DNA of 64,000 nt from Plantago major (Eukaryota; Streptophyta; Magnoliopsida; Lamiales; Plantaginaceae): the NCBI GenBank assembly GCA_026545765.1, contig CM048840.1, positions 44,846,959 to 44,910,958 of the forward strand, given 5' to 3'. The position numbers and the translations under genes were made by a program. Of the stretch, positions 33,538-45,000 are shown in pieces. Under the pieces are notes generated by a model. The model was not told the DNA's origin, did no database searches, and saw only the letters and a list, made by a program, of their open reading frames with translations. Positions within the stretch are counted from its first letter, which is position 1. Each line of letters opens with the position of its first letter.

Positions 33538-35117
33538 TCATTCACCATCCGCTCGACACCTTCGTGTAAACACCACCATGTCCACGAGATTCTTTGGGAC
33601 ACGGAAGCTTCTGCGTCGGTGTCTCGCCATAACTACCAAGACCATAAACCACTTGTTGTCGGTGGGTTGACTATAGAAAGATCCGGTCTTGTTCTTCCAC
33701 GGACAACTCCTCACCCTCGAGCAAATTCTCCGCAATGATCCGCTCCACCTCACTGTAATAGTCAAGTGTATCTGAAATGAGCTACAATTTCATATTTAAT
33801 TTATAATACATGCATATACAATGTAACACTTAGCAAATACACATACATGATAAGCTCGGACTTACGGTCCACCCAAACGCCGTTCTTGAACTTCCCCATC
33901 TTCATTTGCTCTAGGCAAGTCTTAGGTTGGTTCAGGTTCACTAAAGAACATTATATATTGCAACAAGTAGTTAGTAAGTTGGTAGGAATGCAAACAAGTG
34001 GTAAATTGGTATAAATGAAAGCAATACACATGTGTACAAATCATATTGTAATCAGAACACACATATATACTTACGACATCGCGATTAGTGATATGACTCG
34101 TGACCAGTGATGCTGGCGAGCCACTTACCATCTCGCGGCTCAGTTGGGTTCTGCATGTTCTTGTAGGATGATCCTCGGCGTGATTAAGTCTCCAATACTG
34201 ATGCCACATAGCCCACTCTTCGTCCCCAATATGCCTATACTGTGGCGGCTTTCCTTTGTCTCGGTATTTTTTCATGTCAGCCACCATATGCCTATACAGG
34301 TCAGAGCCCAAACTCTCGAAAACAGGCCACATCTGGGGAATAAGGCCAGTTGGAATGTAGTATTTTTTCTACATTCCAATTCCATTCAAAGTAAAAATTA
34401 ATGCCCCAAGGTCACAATTTCAAGATAAACAATGGTGCATTTCACCCAAGTGGCTAACATACCACACAAATTGTCCTAGAATTTACTAACACAATGGTGA
34501 CTAACATATCACCCAAGTAAGTGGCTAACATACCACACAAATTGTCCTAGAATTTACTAACACAATGGTGACTAACATATCACCCAAGTAAGTGGCTAAC
34601 ATACCACACAAATTGTCCTAGAATTTACTAACACAATGGTGACTAACATATCACCCAATTAAGTGGCTAACATACCACAACAAATTGTCGAAATATAAAA
34701 GCTTACCCGAAGCTCATCAAAGTAGAAGTGCTTTCTCACCTTGAGTGTGCTCCACTTTTCGCCTCCACCGGCCCAAGAACTCCCTCCTAAGCTTGAATAT
34801 CTCATGCAATGTCGTTCAAGATTCTTTGGGGCCACAACTGCGATTATGAATGACATATAGAAGAGTACATATATTTATTAGACAATTCATGTGACATATA
34901 TATAAACACTAATCTTAAATTATGTTCTACAAATGTATATACAATACTTACTTCCTCCTGCCATTAGGGAACAACACCAACTTCCCCTCCCACGTAGCAC
35001 CATCGACGATCTCGGTATATGGACACCCGTCGGTAGTCTTGTCTGCCCATGACCACCACCAGACGTCCCATGCTCGATCCATCGAGTTCGACTAACATGA
35101 GAGTAGTTTTGATCCAC
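33538..35117 (-). pseudogene. Degraded TNPA-like (Transposase_24-like) gene in CACTA C
   Basis: Fragments read right to left: KLVLFPNG-type residues near 34950-35090, LERHCMRYSSLGGSSW with WSTLKVRKHFYFDELR (34850-34690), LYRHMVADMKKYRDKGKPPQ...EEWAMWHQYW (34300-34180), and DYYSEVERIIAENLLEGEEL ending with VVYGLGSYGE (33765-33540). A W..YW block followed by a VYGLGS block is typical of Transposase_24 proteins. Frameshifts and stops break it. Family assignment is moderate. Confidence 0.5.
34437..34690. repeat. 71-bp tandem repeat, ~3.5 copies
   Basis: TGGCTAACATACCACACAAA starts at 34451, 34522 and 34593, and again at 34664 with a small change. The spacing is exactly 71 bases and the copies are nearly identical, so the expansion is recent. 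Confidence 0.9.
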
Positions 35118-35959
35118 AGGCTACTCTCGTGATCGATGGTGAACCCTGGGTCCCACTAGAGCTGGGAATCTGGTAACTACACTTTCTTTGCCGGGGCATC
35201 TGCAAAAAGCACATAACAAACACAAACAAATTGTATTAGTATAAATGAAGACATGAGTTGGCATGTAATGGGAAAAGTAAGCATATAACAATTATAAGAT
35301 ACATATACTACTCTACACTACACACATACTCTGATCCTCGTCACCAATGGTTAAGTCTACATATATGTCTTCGTGCAGGTCAATGTACTCATCACGAGCG
35401 TCTACAGGATTTCTCGCTGTTTCATCGACAACCTCTTCTTAGTACGAGTTGGTAGTTGATTTGTCCTTATGAACGTACTCAACTCTGGAGGGTTTCAAAA
35501 CGAGGTACTAAATCTTCATAATTTTACTAAATATACACCAATATCAAATTAATTAAAAGCCCAACATACTTACAAACATACTAACATTATACTAAAAATT
35601 CAAATTCACAATCAATATATATCAATTGCACATCTCAAAGGTAAAACATTACCTAATTACCTCTAAACTAAGTACTATATACTCTCCATTTACATTCAAT
35701 TGCTCAAATTAGTCCAAAGTAACAAAATCCCCAAATATAAAAAATTAGGGTTTACCTTCGAATCCCGAGAAATGAGCGGATGGAATTTGAGATTTACGGC
35801 AAAATTGACCTCCTTGATTCACGAGCTTCGAATGGACACGAAGAATGGACAAAATGGCTGAGATTTGGACCGGAATGGCTTTGGCCGAAATGGGGAGAAG
35901 AAAGGAAGAAGAAGAAAAAATGGGGGAGGGAAGCATTCTGCTTCCCGTAATAACCTGCA

Positions 35960-36230
35960 ACTCTATCGACGGATAGACTATCCGTCGCTAATAGCGACGG
36001 ATAGTCTATCCGTCGCTAGAGTTGCAGTTTTCCGTTATTTTTTTAAAAAAAATTCTGGTCAACTAATCTAACGACGGATAGTCTTATCCGTCGTTACATA
36101 ACGACGGATAAGCCTATCCGTCGTTAACTCTAACGACGGAAATGCTTATCCGTCGTTAGATCTAGCGACGGATGTTATCCGTCGCTAGAGCTAGCGATTC
36201 GTCGCTAGCTTTCCGTGGCTAGAAAAAGGC
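35960..36230. repeat. Right subterminal repeat array of CACTA C
   Basis: GACGGATAG..TATCCGTCG units alternate in orientation, forming several short hairpins, and lead to the TAGTG terminus. Confidence 0.7.
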
Positions 36231-36242
36231 TTTCTTGTAGTG

Positions 36243-36510
36243 AATGGGTCATAAGATATAGCAAAGGCAAGAACTGGCGAAATCATATACTAAAAGTGGC
36301 CTTTTTGGAGACAGTTTACGAGGTGTGGAAGCATAGGAATAATTTGTGTTTTGGAACAGATGATATGCATTTATCTATAGCACAACAAATTATTGATGTA
36401 ATATATGAGAAAGAGGATAATTCAATCGACATAATTAGAGTACTCAAACTAACAACAATACACGCTCATAATAGAATTTAATTGACTGCAAAGCAAAATA
36501 AAAAAAAAAC
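36243..36510 (+). pseudogene. LINE 3' end with poly-A tail
   Basis: Joined to 32928 without the extra AAT, the frame reads ELQ|WVIRYSKGKNW and continues HILKVAFLETVYEVWKHRNNLCFG, a usual LINE C-terminal motif. The ORF stops at 36481. CAAAATAAAAAAAAAA at about 36493-36508 looks like the LINE tail. No long target duplication was found at the truncated 5' end. Confidence 0.85.
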
Positions 36511-37240
36511 GTTCATATATTAGTTGTAATTCAAACTCAGCAGAAAACAAAATAAGGAAAGATGTTTTTCCCTAACACATTTTTCTGAAATTTTTTTATT
36601 TTCCTATATTCTTTTTCTTTTCCACATTTTTCATCAAACCAAATGAAGCCTAAGTTACCTTAAAGGGTGCAAAAATTTTTGCTTGCAGACAATGTTGGTT
36701 ATGGCCCGTAGCAAGTTCGTGTAATCTGGTGAAAATGTCAATTAAATGAGTGTATGGTGTTCCTTCTATGACATTGCTTTCAAACAGAAGCACATCTTCA
36801 GCGCAACCAATGGGATTCCATAATCTTATCATTTCCTTTTTTTTAAAATTATTTTTTGAGAATTATCGTTTCCTGAATTACTCTATATTTTCCCAGGTTT
36901 AGCTTTTAAATGGGTAAGGTCCAACTTAATCGAACCCGTTTGAAACTAAAGGGTTGATTCATGTTGGTTATGGTCATTTGCATGTATACGACCTGAACAC
37001 GATAATTTTTTTTTGGAACTCAAAATATATTAAAACCCAAAAAAACAGATACAAAGCAAGAGGCGATCACGACGATCCAGCCTAAAGTACTCAAAAACAC
37101 TAGAGCTTTTAGCTCAGCATTAAACGCCCAACATGGGGTCTAAGCCGTGGTACTCTCCAACTGCCACGGGTTAGTACTAGTCTTATATTAGCACAAAAAA
37201 AAAAGTGAAAAAGAGATTGATAGAAATCAAGTGAGAGTTA
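36511..37240. other. Intergenic repeat debris
   Basis: No gene seen. From about 37005 a T run then AACTCAAAATATATTAAAACCC looks like a reversed 3' end of another LINE (37005-37180). 36985-37005 shares a dispersed repeat with 25680-25725. Confidence 0.4.
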
Positions 37241-37248
37241 CTTAACAT

Positions 37249-37871
37249 TAGGGTGTACGTTCGAATTAATCCGATCCAATCCGATCCGAAGTTCGGATCA
37301 ATTCGAAGTTTCGGACCACTAAAGGCTCAATCCGAACGATCGGATTGGATTTCGGATTAATCTGAAAAAGTTCGGATTGGATCGGATTTAATCCGAATAA
37401 TCCGAACTTTAATTAAAAAAAAAAACTGAAATAGTATTTCGTAGCCAAATTAAATACTAGTTCAGTAGTTCCACATTCAAAATAAACAAAATAAAGTTCA
37501 CAAGTTTACTTCAAGTCCAAAACAACAAATACGAAAAGTTTGGAGTACATGTTCTAGAATAACGACTAGTCGATTACATTCTTTGAAGTAAAAATAGAAA
37601 GCGCATATTTACAACAGCCAAAATCCAACTTCCCAGCATCCTAAGTATTTTGTATTTTGTTTGGCTGAATAAGGGGAAAAATATATATATTTTTTAATTA
37701 ATTCGGATTTTTGGATTAATCCGAAAATCCGACGGATCGAATCAGATTAATCCGAAAATCTTCGGATCTAAAATATCATAATCCGTAATCCAATCCGAAT
37801 ACATCGGATCGGATTGAATTTTCAAATTTTTAAATCGAATTTTTGAATTTCGGATTTTATGATCGCCCATA
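37249..37871. mobile_element. Non-autonomous hAT-like element upstream of FIP1[V]
   Basis: Ends are TAGGGTGTACG and, reversed, TATGGGCGATC, a degenerate inverted pair of hAT type. The flanks are CTTAACAT (37241-37248) and CTCAACAT (37872-37879), an 8-bp duplication with one mismatch. Both arms are rich in ATCCGAA/TTCGGAT words in inverted orientation. No transposase. It ends 226 bp before the FIP1[V] start codon. Confidence 0.7.
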
Positions 37872-37929
37872 CTCAACATCCATCATCATAATGAATTGAA
37901 ATAAAATACTATAGGTTACCGAGTAGCTT

Positions 37930-38097
37930 TATTACTATTTCTTCATCATCTTTCTCTCTCTCTGTGCACTAATTTTGTTTCTCACAGGTCACAAGAAGAA
38001 AACAAAAGAACCAAAATCCCCATTTTTGATTTACCTCGCCTTCCCTCAAAACCCTCACTTTCTTCTCTGAAACTCTCGCCTTTCTCTCTCTCTAACC
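37930..38097 (+). promoter_or_regulatory. Probable 5' UTR/core promoter of FIP1[V] gene
   Basis: CT-rich leader (TCTTTCTCTCTCTCT, TTTCTCTCTCTCTAACC) runs up to the start codon, a common plant core-promoter/leader pattern. No convincing TATA box. The start context AACCATGGAAG is strong. Confidence 0.45.
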
Positions 38098-39026
38098 ATG
38101 GAAGACGACGATGAGTTCGGAGATCTTTACACTGACGTCCTCCGTCCTTTCACGGCGTCCTTCCAAGATTCCGCCGCTCCAGCTCCTTCCAAAGCGCCGC
38201 CGCCTCCGATCGTTCTCAACAGGAACAGCGACGATGAAGAGATTCTCTACGGAGCTACCTCCGATTCCAACAATTTGAATTCAAATCCAACTCCTCCCAA
38301 CTTCAACCAAACCCTACCTCAACGGAGAGAGTTCGATTTGAATTTCGATTTTGCGTTAGGAGGATTACCTGCAAGTTCCGACCGTGTTTCGGAGTTCGGA
38401 AATAGGGTTTTGGAGAAGGTTGAAGGTGCCAATTCACATCAGAAGGGGTCCAATTTGATAGAGGGGGATGACGATGATGATTTGGATATCGTGGTGGAAG
38501 ATAGGGACCTTGATGATGATGATTTGCTAGGCAAAGGAGGTAGTAATACTAACAATAATCATAATACTGGGGATTTGTTGTATAACAAGGAAAATAACAG
38601 TGTCACTTTAGGGAAGGAAAGTGAAGTAGCTGTGATTCCGGGGGTTTCTGGAGGATTGGAGAATCCGAAAGGGGGTTCTAATTTTGAGGATGATTGGGAC
38701 AGTGAGGACAGTGAAGATGACCTGCAGATTGTATTGAATGATACCGATGGCCCGATGGGGCTGGAAAGGGTAGACAATGGTGAGGATGGGGAGCCATTAG
38801 TGATCGTTGCGGATAATGGTGATGAGGATACCTTCATCATACTCAGCAGATGATGGACGAGCAACAGTGGGGCGGAGATGAAACAGGAGATAGAGAAAGA
38901 AAGGAGCTTGGGGATGCTACCAAGCCCGGAATAGCTCCAGCTGGCCCTACTACTCAGGCTGCTCTGCAGCCTAAAGTCGGATACAGCAACCATGCCTACC
39001 ATCCACCTTTCCACTCACAGTTCAAG
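38098..39026 (+). CDS. FIP1[V] exon 1
   Basis: Starts at ATG in AACCATGGAAG. It encodes the acidic N-terminal region (EDDWDSEDSEDDLQIVLND is characteristic). The frame as written reaches TGA at 38851-38853, but from 38835 the -1 frame reads HHTQQMMDEQQWGG and goes on to YHPPFHSQFK at the donor AAG|GTCAGC. Confidence 0.88.
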
Positions 39027-42000
39027 GTCAGCAAGAACTTCGAACGTAAATTGGCTTCTAGCTCCCAATGTAATTGTTATATAGTGGACGTAATAGTATT
39101 GATGTCAAACCATGTTATTCTTGTTGAGGTTTCACGTCACGGTAGACATAAAATAAATTGTATGGAATTAAGCATTTCTCTTGCTAATGAAGTGCTTACT
39201 CTTCATGGAATATTAATTATACTTTTGACATGTGGGAGCTTTTGTTGTGATTTTGTGATTCTAATTGTACTATATATTAGAAACTTACAAAATTAAAACT
39301 TTCAGAAAGTCAGGAACTAATACTGCCCAAACGCTTCTTCAACTCCCTCGAGTATTATAGTAGGCACTGCCCAACTAATTCAATACGCTTTTGTTTCCTC
39401 TTAACTCGTGAGCACGCTGTGATACTGCAGAATGATTTGAACCCTTCTCCCTAGTGCATTCGTGGCTAGACACCCTTTTCAGACTCGGATGCCAACTGGG
39501 ATAAAGTAACACTGAAAATGCTTAGGTGATCTTGTTGATCCGTGTCCCTCCTCATTCATACCCTGCAAATGAACCATCTCATTGCAGTTGGGTAGGTAGT
39601 CCACACAGCTCTGGGTATACCAACTTTCTTGGTAATTGGTTGCGTCTGGCAGCTTGACCGTGGCAGCCTTTTAAAAAACTCCCACTGGCTAACCTAGTAA
39701 ATATCCACCTCGCCAAACCAAAAGGAAAAAAAGGAAAGATCATGACTGAATTGGAACAACTTAGCTTAAGCTTGAATTACTGAGGAGTTTTACCGTATTG
39801 CCTGAGTGGCATACAGTCTTTGCTTTACATTTATGCTTACACTTAGATCAAATATCTGATGCTTCGTGGTTATAGTAATCAAGAAAATCGCAAGTTCAAA
39901 GCCATTTACTTTATCTTGTACTATTTGGTATATGAAATGGAGAAACACTAATGTGAGTTTAAAATTTTGTTTTATTTAATCCTACTAACTTAAATAATTT
40001 ACTTGTGAACTTTTGGATTTGGTTAGAGTTACTGACGACACAATGCACTAGTAGAACAAGTATATTCCTGCAAAACTTCTGCATTAATTAAAATTTCTAA
40101 CCTAATATTTGTTTATTTACAATGTTCTCTAGAAATCCTCCGAAACTTTGTTTGTATTCTACATCGTTGAACAATCTGCATTACTTAATGAAATATGGTG
40201 TTATTAGTGTGTTTGAATTTTTTCAGACTAGATTTTGAGTATTTTAGCTTTTCATCATGCGTTTGCTCTAATGTATCTGCTGATCCTTTCCTATTGTTTG
40301 AGTTTTTTCTTAATTAACCTAGTGTTTTTTTTTTTGTTGCTTTTCTATCTTTATTTTGGTGGGCTGCTTAGTATGTGAGACCTGGGGCAGCTCCTGTTAC
40401 TCCTGGAGGGATGCCTGGCCAAGTTCGTCCACCTTTTCCAGCAGGTCCTATACCTGGACGTGGAAGAGGTGATTGGCGACCAACCGGAGTAAAAGGTGAA
40501 ATGCAAAAAGGATTTCATCCAGGTTATGGAGCACATCCTTGGGGAACTAATTCAGCAGGGCGTGGTTATGGAAGTGGATTAGATTTCACTCTTCCATCGC
40601 ACAAGTAAGATCCTAGCTTTTACCGAGTCTCACTAAACATACTTTTATGTTTTAATGTTTTACAGTATGCAATGAAGTCATATAGACCAGAATGAACCTT
40701 CTTACATGCTCCTACAGTCTTACCTCTCTGCTGCTTTGAAAGTTCTACTGAATTTTGTGTTAAATGTTTTTTAACCCCCCCCCCCCCCCCCCAACACACA
40801 CACCCCCCCCCCCAATGCACGTGTGTCCCTGTAGCAATTAGATTTATGTTTATTGAAGCTGTAGGTATATCCTTTTCTCAAGGACTTCCATATCTCATAC
40901 TCCATCGATCTTGTTTTGCAATTTATGCATGTTCCGCAATGCATCAAATTATACTACAAATTACTGCACGCCAGGCTGCTGGTCATGTATGGACTTCTCA
41001 GTGAAACTCGAATAATCACCTACTGTTAAGTGGATACAACTAATATTGGAAGGGATCAGTACCAATGTGGGTCACTACAGAAAAAAAGAAAAAAGTCCGG
41101 ATTGTGCTAGCAGTTGAAGTGGAGATACGTGAGGCACGGTGCTCCAATTTATAGGTTATCAGTTATGCCCAACCCCCCAAAACAGAACCCGGATCCCTTT
41201 ACTATAGTATCCTGTAGTATTTTTCCTGGCCACTGTTTCTTCATCTGTCAACCTCGCAGCGAATGAGAAAATGATCCCTCGAGCATATCTTCTTTTTTGG
41301 CTAAAAGAATGGTGTCTTTTTTCGTCATGACTACTTTTGGCTAGTCTGCAACTTAATTCCTTCCTATGAAGGACAAAACTTTATTGAATCAAGTAACTAC
41401 TCTTTTGACATGTTGGGTTGGGATTGTTTACACTATTGATCCTATTGGATGGGGTTTATTTAAGGGTAAGGCACTCTGAATACTATATATTCCACGAGAA
41501 GGAACAATCTTGCCGCTTTACTGGACAAAGGCTACAAATCCTATTTTGACCATTAGACTTTGCGAGTGGTAAATTCTCTCGACTGGGTTAGTAGCCTATT
41601 TAAAGCATAGTAGGATTTCACTTGATCTTGACCCCTTGGTGAATTACGAGAACTTGGATGTTGCCTATCAGGAAGCTGCACTATATTGTGCATTGATCTC
41701 TGAATTATATTATTCATCTCTTAGACATCATGCAGAAAGATCAAACATTCTCAAGACAATCACTGATGAACGTAAAGAGAACATGGAATGTTTAGTTGAT
41801 AATCTGAGCTTCCCTAATTTCATATCTTTCTTCTGGAAGATGTGGTTGAAGAGCCACTTGACTGATAGAAATTATATTTTTTTATATGTACTGAGTTTGT
41901 CTTTTGATTCAAACATCTGCAAAAGCTGTGTATTGAACATTTCACAATTATTTCACCATCCAGAGACGTGTGATAGTTCGGTTACTGTGAAAACCAACTT

Positions 42001-45000
42001 CTTAGTGTATCTTTGGCCTTTGTTGATGACTCTGTTCATGTGCCCTTTCTTTATGACCTCTCTTTTGTAATCTCAGGACTATATTTGAAGTTGATATAGA
42101 TGGTTTTGAAGAAAAACCTTGGAAGCTTCCTGGAATAGACATGTCAGATTTCTTCAACTTTGGGTTGAACGAGGAGAGCTGGAAAGATTACCGCAAACAT
42201 CTGGTAGGGCCACGTCATGTATTTGTACATCTCTTATCTGTATGTACACATGCAATATCACTGGAATGTATTTTTATTTATAATGCGAATAGTGGAAGCT
42301 AAATCAAGTGAATTTGAAATCTCTAGGAACAACTTCGACTCGGGACGACCATGCAAAACAAAATTCGTGTTTATGAAAGTGGGAGAGCTGAACAGGTAAT
42401 GTTATTTTTTCTATGTTTCTCTTTGAATGATGGCATGCACATGTGTTAGTGTGTTATCTGACTATTCCTTCTATGTATTAGTTCTTTTCATGTCACCCTT
42501 CTTTTGCTTCTGAAAGTATTAAATGAATATGCTTGTCTAATTTTTCATCATTTTGTCCGGTTACAAATTTCAGGATTATGATCCAGATCTCCCCCCAGAG
42601 CTAGCAGCAGCAGTTGGCAACCAAGACACTCCATCTGAAAGTGCCATGCCTAGAATGGCTGATGCTGGTATAATATTAGACTCAGCAACTGTGCGCGGAC
42701 GTCCACCACCTGTATGTGTATTTTTTGCCCTGGTTGCTATAGCATTTAGCTTTGATGCTTGTGGTTGCATGATTTTAATATCTTATTTGTGCTATTTCAT
42801 GTGTATTTTCTGGAAATTATTTGCCAGTGGAATTGTCATGAAAAATTCTATGGATGTTTGATTGGAGATTGGACTAAGATTAAAAATAATGATTAGACGC
42901 AGGACACATTTTACTTAAACATAGGACATTTTTTGGAAAATTGTATTGTTGTATAGGATCTTTAGTACATTTCAGTAATGTACTAATGTGCAGTGGTAGA
43001 CCTAACTTTTACGGGTTTTGATTTGAAATACTAACCTGACCTGCTATTTGATGTGATCTCAGCCTGTTGGCAGACCAATACCGGTAGAAATATCATCTGG
43101 GGATCGTCTCCCATCAGTTGATACTAGGCGTCAGCGGATGCATGATAATGATGCCATTATTGAGGTAAGTTGTTATCCTCTTTTTCTACATGAGCATGAA
43201 TTGCTGCTTGTCTTGTAAAGAAGCAAATTTGTAAACATATGCCGTCTTTGGGAAACAGATTGTCTGCCACAGCTCCAAGGATGATGAAGATTCAGCGGAG
43301 CACCAAGAAGATATATCAGGCGAGGTGGACATTGGAGGGGGCGATGAAATTGATGACCCTCAACATGATGATGATGTAGATCATAATGATCACATATCAC
43401 ATGCATATAATGGTCTAAAGAGGGAACCTCTACCAAAAAGAGGACATTCTAAGCAATCGTTTCCAGAAGAACCTGTGCAATTACAACATGATGGAAAGAT
43501 TGGTGTCCTTGTCGATGCAAGGTACATGAATGCTTCTTTTCTAGCTTACTTGGAGTTTATCTTTTACTTCCTGATCAAATTTGATCTTAGCTTGAGGTGC
43601 TTCTTAAGAGCCTAAGAGCTGAAGCTGTTTCTATATATATTCAACATTGCAGAACATGTTTATTTTGGTGTGGAATATTGAACTAAACATATGCACATAT
43701 AATGAACTTGCGCTGTCAAACTATAAAGTTGCATGCAAATGATAAATTCATCAAGTACTTGGACTCTACTTGAACACTGGATTGTCCACATTGAAGAAAC
43801 ACTTCAAGTCTTTGTTGCATGCTTAGTTAATGTAGTAAAATCATTGATAATTCTGATCATAGTCGAACTGTTAGCTGATTTCTGCCTGACTTACTCTAGA
43901 CCATCATGACATAATGCAAAATGTCAAACAATGTGGCTTCTATATCTAATTAGTTAAAGCTCTTAGTCATTCATGCTTTTGTTCAAGAATATATGTTAAG
44001 CATGTCAATTTTTTTTGGTATAATTTTTTAAAAGTTTGTGCTACCATGACTCCAGGATTGCAATGTTGTTTATGTTTGAACTGCGCACTACTATAGGATA
44101 ATATCAAGCAAACTCTTTTGAAACTTTCCTAATGATTATAGGTCTGCAAAAGGAAGAGGGCGTGTGAGATCCCCCAAGATGACTGCAAGAGCCGATAATA
44201 GACAAGAAAAGATAATAGACAATGCAGATGAAGAATCATTCGATAGTGAGAACAGTAAGCAAAGTCACAGTCTTCCATCATCTCCTCGCCCCATTGGATC
44301 TGATGGTGATCAGACTCTTACAGCCAAGGATGATATAAATGATAATAAATCTGATGGAAGCTTTGGCACCGGAGGAGAGGATGTGGCTGTGGATGAAGAC
44401 AATAATGATATCCCTGAAGATAAACAAAAACTTAGTTCGCAAAAGGAACAGGTCTCTCAGGAAAATGATGAAGATGGAGATGAAGCTCTTCAGGACAGTA
44501 AAGCAAGGTCAGGAAGTAGTAAAGATAACCGTAAGTTTCGTGATGGTGAAGATGAAGTTCTTCAGGACAGGCGCCCTCCAAGGTCGGGTAACATCAAGAT
44601 ACCCATTGGAGATGAGGATTATGTTCGTAGGAAAGTTCGGCATGAAAGAGATGAAACTGGAAGAAAGCATTTGTCAGCGAAAGGGAGGGAAGAGTCTTAT
44701 ACACGTGGAAATGGTGACCCTAACTTACCAATTCGTCGGCACATGAAAGGTGAAAGCACAGACTGGAGGAAGGATAGTAATACATCTGAAGGAAACTGGC
44801 AATGGAAAGACGAAGAACGTTATGGCAGAGGTTTCAGAGCTGAAGAAGCAAGAAAGACAGACTATGGCGTGGATACTGGCTCCAGGAACCGGGTTAAGGT
44901 TAGAGAGAGCGAGAAGACTTCAAAAGATGAACATCACCAACCAAGAACTTTGGTGGATAGTGGAAGTTGGAGGGCAGCTAATCATGATCGAGATGCCAGA

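Larger units (their letters stand above)
32929..36242. mobile_element. CACTA transposon C inserted in the LINE (target duplication AAT)
   Basis: Ends are CACTAAAAAAAAACAGGGG at 32929 and CTTTCTTGTAGTG at 36242, each flanked by AAT (32926-32928 and 36243-36245). Both ends carry arrays of TAGCGACGGATA / TATCCGTCGCTA words. Inside are degraded Transposase_24-like exons on the - strand and a 71-bp tandem repeat. No TNPD is seen, so it is non-autonomous. Confidence 0.9.

Noticed and set aside
33538..35117. Several short ORFs here as host genes
   Set aside because: They lie between CACTA ends with a perfect AAT duplication and read as broken transposase exons.
25700..36520. Target duplication for the LINE
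   Set aside because: No convincing match between the sequence before 25747 and after the poly-A tail near 36510; the 5' truncation point is uncertain.
41636..42070. 144-codon + strand ORF
   Set aside because: It lies in intron 2 of FIP1[V], directly before exon 3; no family content and the intron borders are good.
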